From: Dunaliella salina
Taxonomy: Eukaryota > Chlorophyta > Chlorophyceae > Chlamydomonadales > Dunaliellaceae
NCBI GenBank assembly: GCA_002284615.2
Contig: MU069808.1
Span: forward strand, 179,820-228,873
Reading direction: 5' to 3'
Length of the DNA stretch: 49,054 nt
A model generated the notes under the pieces. The model was not told where the DNA came from. It made no database searches and saw only the letters and a list, made by a program, of their open reading frames with translations. Made by a program: the position numbers and the translations under genes. Below, piece after piece: positions 39,528 to 49,054 of the stretch (the stretch's first letter is position 1; every line of letters starts with the position of its first letter).

Positions 39528-42500
39528 TTAGTCAATGTAGCACCTTTGAATGTCAGCATTAAACCTGCGCCGCACATTGCTCATGTCTGTGCCAAAGATG
39601 AATGGTAAGTCACGTGAATGGTGTAACGCAAACATGCATGCAAAAATACCACAATCGTTGGTGCCTGCATCTTGTTGTGGAACACGTGTGCCTGTGTACT
39701 CTTGCTGCCAAGATGGGGCGTGCTGATAACTTTGAAGGACAGCTACAGGAGGCGTGCTCTGTAGTGGTGTGCTTAACTGTGGCCTGATCCATCACCCATC
39801 GTGCCAAAAATGACAGCAGATTTGTGCGATATCTAGGATGACCACCGCCCATGCTATCCCAATGCGTGAGANGCTGAGTGCGCAAGTCTATGCAAGCCAT
39901 AGTCCAATGCTGAAAGAAAGGAGCATGATGCATNGGGACATAAATGCGGTCAAATGACAATGGGCTTGTGCGTGCATAGCGAGACTCATGCAAGAAGTTA
40001 TGCGTTCGGACACGAGCATAAGAGTAAGTTTGCCGTAACCTGCCATCGGGNGTAAAGCATGTTGTGAGGTTGCTGAAGAAACGCGTATTTGTGAATAAGC
40101 TGCTGGGCATGTGCAATGCGGATAACACATTTCGTGTATTGCGCTCTTGCAGGAGCAACATGATGAAATCAATGATGGTGTCATCGATCTCGCTCCCGTC
40201 CCTGAGCAATTGCAATGAACGNCGTGTGTACGAAGTGCCATGGGGATCAGTGCAAATGAACTCATTCAGGTCACTTCTTGGTGCAAATGTGCGAGCCCAT
40301 GCAGCTTGGACTTCAGTGCGTGCACTCAATGGCAAGGAAGCGTAATTGGGGAGTGTTTCCTGTGGAACCGTAAGTGGATATACATCAACATGCTCATTCT
40401 TTCTAAAGTGAGTGGTAGGTGCGTTTGCAAGGGAAGGCGTTGATGTGTTGGACCGTTGGACAGTAGCATTAGGGCGAGATCGTTTNGTGGCAGNTTGCTT
40501 AGGGGGTAAAATGACAGGTGTCTCATTAATGCACTCCGTGTTGGCCCTTTCCAAGTGATGTGCAGCAGTAGGACTATGAGGTTTTATNTGAATGTCATGT
40601 ATACGTGCATGTTCAGTAGGTAATGCTACGAAGATGGGGTCATGGTCTGAGTAATATGATGTACCTGTCATAGAGAATGTACCATTTTGTTTAGTGCACC
40701 ATGCATGATCNAGCATAGACCCACCATCTGTAGTGCGCTGTATAACAGANACAAGGTGCAGGGAGGGAGTCGCTTCAACCATGGCAGTGCGTAACGCGTG
40801 TGCTTGCGNGCGAGAACGCTCATCTGCGCTCATTAGATTCACATTCCAATCTCCCATGACTGTGACTNCTGCATCTGTGTGTTTCTGTTGAAGTGGTAGC
40901 AATGCACTCATGAGCAAGGGCAAGAATACGCTGGAAAGGCTCACGGAAGGATGCTTGTAGACTCCCACAATGATGTGCTTGGNATCATTATCATATATAT
41001 GCATGCATACCAAGCAATGTACGATGCACCTATGTTGAACATGGCAGGTTGTTTCCAGCAAGTGGCATGCAGATGTGTCAAACAAGAAGACACTACCGTT
41101 GGAAGGAGGTGAAGAAGCATCTTGTCCCCAAAGTGGCAGGTAAGCAGGAGCAGAAGTGTTACAACGTGGATGNGCAGTCACCNAGATGGGTTTCTTGGCT
41201 TCGCACAGGAAAATCACGGAAGCAGACAACAAGTTCCTGTCATTGCACACATCATTCAAGTAATGCTGCAGAGAACGCACGTTGAAAGATGCCAGGCGTA
41301 AAGAATGTTGCACAGTGGAAAAATCAGGCACGAGCAGTGGCAATAGTCGCTCGTCACGCATCTTTTGCATCTCCTCATGCACGCGTGGCTTGGCCTTCAA
41401 GTCTTCAAAACGTAAGGGCTCTTTTAAGTGAATTCCTGCCATAGTTTTACACCTGCTCAACCCCATGTACACAAGACCGTGCATCTTCTCTCTGCCACAA
41501 AAGTCCAAGCCGATGCTTTCCATTGTTGTGCCTTGAACACGATGCAACGTGCGTGCATGAGCAGGACGTACCGGGAATTGACGGCGTACTACACTTACAG
41601 AAGACGTCACNCGAACGCCTCGTTCCTTCATGTTCTTCTTGCGCTTGTGCATGACGTTGAAGCTCTTGGACACGGGCCAAATCGGAGTATAGTTNGAAGG
41701 CACACCACACTTGTGTTGCAGCCGGCAAAACCTCGCACGACACTTACGACCTGCTTTGTNAGACAAAAACTTGGCCCATGTAACAGCTTTTGCCCCGGAC
41801 TTGCCTACAGAGTATCCCTTGTATTGTGCCTCTTGACCGTTTACCAGTGAGTCNGAGACATCCACGTTCTTCCCATGGATCTCGATCAGCATGTCTTGCT
41901 TCAAGCGCAACTTTGCATGAAGGCCTGCAGTGTCTCTAATATCAGTNCTTAGTTTGGTGCGATGTGCATCCACTGGCCACGTGTCAACACAATCAAAGGT
42001 ATCTGCATCCCCTTCCAATAACTCAGCAACATGCTGGTTTACTGAACGGCAAGCTTGGTGTGTGTAACATGCACAAGGTACATGCAAAGGCGGCGGCCAC
42101 AGAGGAGCGACGCGTGTGTTAAATGTTTTCACAGCAGCTCGCAAGCGCCGGTTGTGTTGACGCTCTCTCTCATTGTTCCCAGGCAAGATTCCTATCCGAA
42201 TCACATTCAAGTTTTCTACAAAATCAAGGTCCTTTTGCCGCATGCATTCGGTCAATTCATAAAAGTAGAAACGTGACCACATTTCATACGCTTGAGATGT
42301 ACTTCCTTTTGAAGGCAGATCCAAAAGTGAGGAATTCTGTGGCATGGGTTGAATCTGATAGAAATCGCCAATNAAGATTGTGTCTACATCACCAAATACA
42401 GTGTACACAGCATCATCACCCTGAGAGCTTNCCTGAAGTGCAGGTACATCAAACAACTTCCCAACACGACTTGAAGCATCCACAAATAAGGGCGATGGGA

Positions 42501-45500
42501 CCATGGACACTTCCTCAATGCANATCAAGCCCAAATCGCTATATTGATCACGCAACTTCAATTCNGTCTNAAAGGACATACCGGCATTTTCCGTAGATCC
42601 CTTGCCTTGTGTAACAGGGATGCCCAAAGCACTGTGTAGCNTGTTGCCCTCAACGTTGCATGCAGCTTTTCCTGTGAACGCAGCTACAAGTGCCTTTTCT
42701 TTGTTATGCGNAGTGTCAGGCAAAAGGCATTGGCGCAAAATACGTACTTCATTTGTGACACAGCGCAAGAGATGAGATTTACCGGTGCCAGCACCACCTG
42801 TCAAGAAAACCAAGCACGGCGCATGTCTTCTCCCTTCTATCTGTGCATGAATCCTGTTGATAGTGTGGACACGATAGTGATCNAAAAAACAACGTTGTTG
42901 AAGGTTNAGTGCAGCCACATCACGATGATGCGCGTTTACATCAATGCCTACCTGAAAATTGGAAATAGGGTCATTCTCTGTATTNAACACCACATCACCC
43001 TCCTCTAAGTCTTCAAACGATCCAACGTTACCTGCATCAACTTCATCATCTTCTGAGTCTGGCTCCCACTGCAAAAGATCTTGCAAGTCATCCATGTTCT
43101 CACCTGCACTCTCTAAATNACAATCCTCTAAACCACCCAATACCCACTCCACATGTTGGCGTCCCTGATCTATGTCTTGCTCATCACGTCGAGCAATCAT
43201 GTCATGCACTCGTTCCCAATCAACTCCACACTTATGATACGGTTTTTTGTTAGCCATGATAACATCTACATTGGCCTCAAAAGCAGCCTTCAGAGTGCCA
43301 TACCTTTGAACCCATACACTCTCGTCTCGCCACGGCAAAAACAGCATGAGGTGTTCTCTGTAGAAGTCCTGAGGGTGCGTGTTTTGTTTTGATTGTGCAT
43401 ACACCAGAATACGTCTGTGCGAGGGCTTCGCNCGAAAGATTGCTTTGCCATCTTGAGTCCACCTGGAAAATTCAAAACAGCAAAAGGCATCCGCCATGCA
43501 TACATGCTCCATATTAGCTGTACGTGNTGCGTATTTGTCATGCATGTTTGATACGAATACATTTTCATCTTCACCAAGCAGTTCATTTAGAGCGGCTTCT
43601 TGCTTTAACACACGGCGCCTTTCATCAGGTTCACTAGTTTGAATGCTAACAAATTCAGACATGAACCTGCAAGTCGGGATCGCAAGGCAGATATCTACTG
43701 CTTCTTGAGACCCNATCTCTCGGTTGTTTATACTGAANATACCCATTTTGTTGAGCAGTCTGTNTGGTGACCAGTTGTTTGCGACAGCATGCTCAATGAA
43801 TTTAACCCATGCTTTGCCCATGTCGATGTTCTCTTTCGTGAGGTACTTGGTCACNTAATTTGCAGCAGCATACCCATCTAAAATGTATTGCAGATCACAA
43901 TTGCCATGCCATACAGATGCAAGCACTNGGTTGAAGGAGTTTACCATCACATGAGCAGGCTTGCGCTTGAGCATGACAGTGACCTTCTCTAAGCCCAAAC
44001 GTATAGCTANCTTGTACTCGTGAGGACTGACACCCAACAACTCACGGAATTCATCAGCGCTCTCAGGTATAGCCTCCAAAGTCACCCCACTNTTGTCAAT
44101 ACGCTCTTGCCTGCTTACCTTCTTCCCTGTGCACTGTTCTTCCATCAGTATACAGCAAGCATGCATGAGTTGCTGCATTCTGTGTCTCACATTTTGCAGG
44201 AANGCAAAGTATTTCTCATTGCTCTGTCTGCTACGTGCATTCACTGCACCTTTATCAGGACGTACAATNTCCTTCTTACGCAATGGCCGCAAAATCTCCG
44301 TCTCAGACATAGGTGGCTTCGGAAAGTCAAACCTGCACGTGCTTTCCTTGTTGGCTTGACAATAATTTTTCATATGCTTATGCACGTGGAATTCTCGCTT
44401 TTCCACCGGCAAAACGTCCAAATCACATGATATGTATCTGTCGATGAATTGACAGATCTGATGAGCATTTGTGTTGTCTGGTTTCCACTGTGGGGCCCCA
44501 TACAAGTGAATAATCCCGTGAATGTGCTTAGTTTTCCGACCTTGCACTTCCGTGATACGAAAAATATGCTTCACAGGGCCAACAATTCTGCTGTCATGAC
44601 ACATGAGTGAAATGATGGCCGCNAAATTGTTTTCTAGTNTCAAAGACACGGTCACTGGGTCACTACGCAACAAGTCAGCGATACGCTTGTTCTTCTCTTC
44701 ACCCCCTTGCAACAACTCTTGTAGTGTTTNGTTGCTGGGTTCTACACCATCCCTCAAAAATAAAATGGATTTTAGCAAATGCGCCCAGTCTTTATCGGNG
44801 GGAGAAAAAGTGAAGAAGAAGGAAGGGGCACCGTATTGCCGCATCAAAGCAAACAGGTGTTTTCTCTGCTGCTTCAAGTATGCAGGTGTGCCTTTGATTT
44901 GCTTTAGAGTGGCATGACCAATATTTGAATTCAGCAAATCACGCATCCAAACAGGATCACACAAGTTTCCTGCCGTGAAACGGTGATCTTGGATACTGCC
45001 CTGCCGAACACTAATGTTTGCAGCGTGCTGGACATCATGCAATTGCAATAAGCGTTGCTTGAAAAACAAGTTAGGAATATGGTATGCACACCGCCTGTCA
45101 CAGGAAGCCACTTCCCATGCAATCATTTCATGCAGAGAGTATCTTTTCATAGAGGGACACCAGTACTTGGGACAGCCATGATAAATTTTCGTGAAGCACT
45201 TCTCTTCTCCGCATGGGACATACAGCGGGCTCTTTGGGTGTTTCCCTTGAGCAGGAGCAATGTTCCAAACTTTTCTCAAGTACTCTTGTTTGTTGATAAC
45301 ACGATCATTAGCATCTTCCTTGGGCAAGTCATTTAGACAAGTATCTTGACCGCCTGCCTTGATGTCCTTTAATTCATCGTCACTATCACTGCCCGTATAA
45401 TCAGCCGCTGAACCTTGATTTGCTTGCATTGATGCGCGATCCTCTGTACGCTCCCCTTCAGCAACTTGAAAATTCACAGTCTCACCATGTTGAACTGAAG

Positions 45501-46956
45501 ATCCAGCATCCTCGTGTCTGACATGTATGCACAAAGACACACCATCACCAGCAGGTTCAAGGTCAATGGTCAGTATGCCAGGCTCTTCCAAGTACTCAGA
45601 GTCTTCTTCCCCTACTTCTTTTTCTTGTTCCCACGAAGGCTTGAGTGTTAGTTTACCAGCTTGCAATTCATAAGCGTATAATGGACGTGTTTTCAATTTC
45701 TTGAGTGCAGCATGCAGATAGAAAGGACGTGTATCTCCGCACATCCATGAGCGTTGTATGTTAAGAGCACGCTTAATGTTTGTGGGTATGCAAATCTCGG
45801 GGCTCTTGGAGCGAGGCAAACTCAATTGACCTTTCACAGCAGTCACATTGTTTGGCACAAGTACCATGTTTCCTTTTTGCACCATATTCTGTTGCAAAGG
45901 AGCTTGACGGATGTATGCAAATGCTTGCTCCAGATTTATCAAGCACTCTTCTGTGATGTTCAGAGCAAGCACTTCAGGGATGGCAGGCGGAAAATGCATA
46001 CTGTAAAAGCGAGGATTCCATCCACGTACAATGGAATCATAACAAACATAGCACACCTTTGGAACATTGGAGTCCTCTCCATGTAAACTCCTTTGATGAA
46101 ACACAGGAATGGCAGTCCATCGCTCGTGCTCTGCTCGAGTCCTTGTACGTGGACGTAATCCGTTCGATGCCATATCAACGCCTTGTTCACCTGTGTTACT
46201 TGAACATGGGCTACGCGAAAAGAAATCATCCTGTGTTAGTTCTGTAGAGATGTACGGAGATTGCAAATCCAAGCTCTCGTTGCGTGGGACAAGACGCATC
46301 TGCCAACGAAAGCATAATCTATGGCATGAGCAGCAAGCCCAGTCAGGTGTGTCAGTACTACGCTCCCAGTATGCATCCCATGCTGCATGCATTTGCCTAT
46401 CAGTTTGCATGCCCAACCATTTATGCAACTGCTTACTAGCCATGTCTCGTGACATGGTAAACTTTATATCAAAGTCCACATTATGCATGAGCTCATGAAC
46501 ACGCGCAACAGGATGCTCCAGATAATAAGCATACAATGCATCCTCACATGTACCGAAATCCAGAGACTCAAATACCTCTTCCAAGTACTCCAATGACCGT
46601 AACTTTTGGAATGAATTATTGTATTCAAGGGGTGCTTCAGGGTCTTCTTTGCGACGTGAAGACCTAACATTACTACGGTTATCATCACGCAAAATACCTC
46701 GTTCTCCCCAATCATCTTCACCATCAACTTCCTCACTATCAGATGCAGGTGACTCATGTCCACTCTGATGACCTTGATCCTCATCTGTCACTGTCGCATT
46801 ACCATCAACTTCTTCACCATCAGATGCAGGAGATTCATGTCCACTCTGATGACCTTCATCCTCATCTGTCACACTCACATTCCCAATCACATTACCATCA
46901 GCTTCATCACTCTCATGAGACATATTCCTTTCTTTACTTTCTGTCGTCTCATCCAC
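39528..46956 (-). CDS. Helitron Rep/helicase with AP-type endonuclease and Ulp1-type protease (one frameshift)
   Basis: A 2448-codon frame (46956 to 39610) for rolling-circle transposition. In order: an acidic N-terminus with two copies of VTDEDxGHQSGHESPASD; a Cys-rich segment (CCSCHRLCF, about 206-214) typical of Helitron proteins; the Rep domain with FFFTFSPxDKDW (about 713-724), HIH in KHIHGIIH (811-813) and xVTKY (1034-1038, the tyrosine motif). Next is a PIF1-type helicase with GGAGTGKS (1387-1394), CIEEVSM (1479), GDFYQIQP (1530), ELTECMRQ and VYMGLSRCK. Then an exonuclease/endonuclease/phosphatase domain: SFNVRSL, LCEAKKP, GDWNVNL, YSDHDPIF (1886-2105). Last, an Ulp1-type C48 protease with QHWTMACIDL and HWDSMGG. 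Its Cys motif (NDCGIF) and the end CYID lie in another frame stopping at 39528, so a one-base indel sits near 39720-39790. The endonuclease after the helicase places it with Helentrons. Confidence 0.93.
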
Positions 46957-47127
46957 GTAACCTGGCTCAGCACATCAATCCATGCCAACATTCCTCCGTG
47001 CACGTTCCAATCGTCGTACACAGTCGCGTGCACGAAATACGCTTGCCACATGAGAACGAACTTGATTGATAGGGAATTGCGTGTGACGCTCTGTCATGCA
47101 ACGCAACGTATCCCACAAGCTCTGCTC

Positions 47128-49054
47128 TTAACCATAACTCTTCATGCAAGCCTCAATCTCATGTGCCCATGCAAAACCTGCATCATCCACCCATTTATAT
47201 TCATACAAGCCTTTTTTCCCATACCTTTCAAACACTGCCTTTGCCACAGTGGACCACTCACACGACACGCGCGAATGCAACTCCTTGTACAAGTCCAAGG
47301 ACGACATGACATTGGGTGCAGCTTTTTCCTTGATATCTGATTCCAATTTGTCTCGCGCTTCTTCCATACACACCACCAGTGCACGCTGTTGAAATTGCGC
47401 TTGCAATTGAGGTGCATGCAGTGAATGCGCGTATCGCGTGCTATGCTGCTTCATTTGAAACAAGGCAAATTTGTACGGTTCCATGGGTACATGCTCGTGG
47501 ATAGGAATAATGGGAACTTGCATGCATAGCACTCGATGAGCAAGGGGTAGAAGTGCACGCAAATACAGATGGTCAGAGACATGTTGTGCAGCTTCCTTGT
47601 TACGAATTACCTTGATGTTATCTTTCACACGCGCTAACACACTTTCTTGAGAGACCGTATTCCCTNCACCTTGTACATCATCAATTGCCGCAGAGATTAT
47701 CTCATCCCAATTACGCTTACCCTGGCGACCTTTACGAGTTGATGATTGACCCTTGACAGGGCGGCTATTGATGGCAGCAACAACATGTTCAACCCAATCT
47801 TCACCTTTTTTATACGCTGTTGTGAAAACCCTTGCTATGCGACGAGAGATGCGCTGAGGAATTTCACATGAAGCTTGCAATTCTTGTGTAAGACGATCAA
47901 CNAGTTTTGCACCACGCATCTCAATATGCCGCATACCTTGACCAGTTAAAAAATCCAATGCTGCTGATTCCACAACTCTTAAGTCAATGCCACAATCTTG
48001 CTCATGCACAGAATCTCCTTTTTCCATTTCATGACTTNCCATGCTTTCTTTAGGAACGAATCGCTCTAGCTGCCACCGACATTCACTCAAGGGCTTCCCT
48101 GTTGTAGAGCGCAACAATTCCAACATGTCATTGTACCCCAAGGTCTCCCCGTCCGACTTACTCAGCATGTACTCTATCAAGCTCTTCCAAGGAATACGAC
48201 CAGAGCTACTAGCCACAATGTCATGCATATGTAGTTCAGTGAATGAAGGCATGTGTAGAGGAGAAGGTGTCATAGAGTAGTTTGCATACTTAGGCTTCTT
48301 TTTAACAGGAGAGTTTGGAGAGGAGGAAGACTCTGCAAGTTGATCTTCATAGCATGCACCATGAACAAAACCAGGTGTCTCAAATGCACGTGCATTGCTT
48401 TCCAGCTCATAGTTGCGTGCATGCATTGATGCAAATGAGGGTGCTTTTGAGGCGGACACCTTGCTCACACCTTCGNTGGATCCCATATGCTTGCCAACAT
48501 GCTCATCCTCACCCTCTTGCGATAAGGCACTGAAGGGATTGAGGTCATGCACTGCCGGTGTGGACATGGCGAGTCCAGTGCACTTCTTTGCTTTCTTACG
48601 AGGAACTTGCACGAACCCCTCGCGATTTGTGACCTCTTGCTTTTGCAATGGGGAGGATAGACTTGCAGACTCAACTTCATGAGTAGTGTAAGAAGTCAAC
48701 GGAGGTAACACATTGCTTGCAGTGTTCCTCGAAAGGGAAAAGACGGTGGGCTTGCGTGCAGTTGTGCGTGCAACAATGCTGTACCCTTGCTTTGCAACCA
48801 TGGACATGTTATGAGAGATCAATGAAGGAAGAGCAGAGCCAATGCGTGTCATGGGAACATAATGGTTGTTATCATTGAAGATGTACACCATCTCGTACCC
48901 CTCAGCTCCTTTGTATTCCTCTCCAAATACAGCGACAGGCATCAACACTTGATCATGCACAGGGTGGTCACTTTTGATGAGCACGGTTATGCCTTTCTTC
49001 AAAAACTGGCTGAGACCAAACATGACCCTCACATCGCTGTATATGCCCCCTTCC
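47128..49054 (-). CDS. Helitron-associated OTU-type protein, 5' partial
   Basis: The frame is open at the right window edge and ends 171 bp upstream of the Rep/helicase frame, on the same strand. The first visible residues read EGGIYSDVRVMFGLSQFLKK, resembling the middle of OTU cysteine proteases (WGG.. then helix). NDNNHYVPM, about 55 residues on, fits the catalytic His end (NHY). The catalytic Cys (DGxC) must lie beyond the edge. The following ~580 residues are unknown, with basic patches (VPRKKAKK, PVKKKPKY) and a mostly helical C-terminus. OTU domains are known companions of Helentron proteins, usually a deubiquitinase-like or processing protease. Four ambiguous bases lie inside. The true start is outside the window. 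Confidence 0.75.
   Translation of the reverse strand, partial: EGGIYSDVRVMFGLSQFLKKGITVLIKSDHPVHDQVLMPVAVFGEEYKGAEGYEMVYIFNDNNHYVPMTRIGSALPSLISHNMSMVAKQGYSIVARTTARKPTVFSLSRNTASNVLPPLTSYTTHEVESASLSSPLQKQEVTNREGFVQVPRKKAKKCTGLAMSTPAVHDLNPFSALSQEGEDEHVGKHMGSXEGVSKVSASKAPSFASMHARNYELESNARAFETPGFVHGACYEDQLAESSSSPNSPVKKKPKYANYSMTPSPLHMPSFTELHMHDIVASSSGRIPWKSLIEYMLSKSDGETLGYNDMLELLRSTTGKPLSECRWQLERFVPKESMXSHEMEKGDSVHEQDCGIDLRVVESAALDFLTGQGMRHIEMRGAKXVDRLTQELQASCEIPQRISRRIARVFTTAYKKGEDWVEHVVAAINSRPVKGQSSTRKGRQGKRNWDEIISAAIDDVQGXGNTVSQESVLARVKDNIKVIRNKEAAQHVSDHLYLRALLPLAHRVLCMQVPIIPIHEHVPMEPYKFALFQMKQHSTRYAHSLHAPQLQAQFQQRALVVCMEEARDKLESDIKEKAAPNVMSSLDLYKELHSRVSCEWSTVAKAVFERYGKKGLYEYKWVDDAGFAWAHEIEACMKSYG

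Larger units (their letters stand above)
39308..49054 (-). mobile_element. Helentron-like Helitron (right end outside window)
   Basis: Two minus-strand reading frames with the domain set of an autonomous Helitron, a downstream tandem-repeat block and dense single-base ambiguities. The left boundary is not established: I could not place a terminal hairpin with CTRR or terminal repeats. The element continues beyond the right edge. Confidence 0.85.

Noticed and set aside
39211..39608. Frames reading VSVSVS or SHVVSVSCC
   Set aside because: Products of the (CTCAGT)n and 16-bp tandem repeats.
39740..39790. An intron explaining the Ulp1 frame change
   Set aside because: The only GT..AG span that would restore the frame is about 19 bases, too short for a spliceosomal intron.

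Overview
The window is nuclear DNA of a photosynthetic eukaryote of the green lineage, most likely an alga with a repeat-rich genome. The evidence is spliced genes with GT..AG introns (acceptors mostly TGCAG), a plastid-type GIY-YIG/CGFS glutaredoxin with a transit-like N-terminus (GRXS16 type), and a dense load of LINEs, short interspersed repeats, microsatellites and one Helitron. I cannot name the species.

Layout. Positions 1-13003 hold the plus-strand 3' part of a short-chain dehydrogenase/reductase (SDR) gene: 19 exons with consistent phases can be joined from 330 to the stop at 13003. The glycine-rich Rossmann start lies left of the window, and the catalytic domain is followed by a disordered A/P/Q-rich extension of about 470 residues. 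Positions 13004-15961 are intergenic and filled with (AAAAG)n tracts and repeat tails. Positions 15962-25840 hold a complete eight-exon plus-strand gene for a plastid GRXS16-type protein of 268 residues. Its active-site exon is tandemly triplicated (CGFS, CSFS and a broken HGFP copy).

Positions 26340-33860 are a graveyard of minus-strand LINE fragments. Four share one C-terminal domain; three of these keep a 3' end with a TAACC/TTACC-type tail. A fifth carries RNase H and a (CTTTT)n tail. One copy has a perfect 15-bp target-site duplication. Positions 33860-39520 are non-coding: copies of an unclassified dispersed repeat, a 13-bp minisatellite, an 830-bp assembly gap and tandem repeats. From 39528 to the right edge lies a Helentron-like Helitron on the minus strand, with two reading frames. 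The upstream frame carries an OTU-type region and is cut by the window edge. The long frame carries a HUH Rep nuclease, a PIF1-type helicase, an AP-type endonuclease and a C-terminal Ulp1-type cysteine protease, whose last part is displaced by a one-base frameshift.

How the parts relate. The two cellular genes are co-oriented but functionally unrelated. Both show diverged partial copies of their exons close to the real exons. The RNase H LINE, its many 5'-truncated tails and a short interspersed element share a (CTTTT)n end, which suggests an autonomous/non-autonomous pair. Single ambiguous bases (N) are concentrated in the Helitron and fall mostly at third codon positions, suggesting a multi-copy or polymorphic element whose protein is or was recently under selection.
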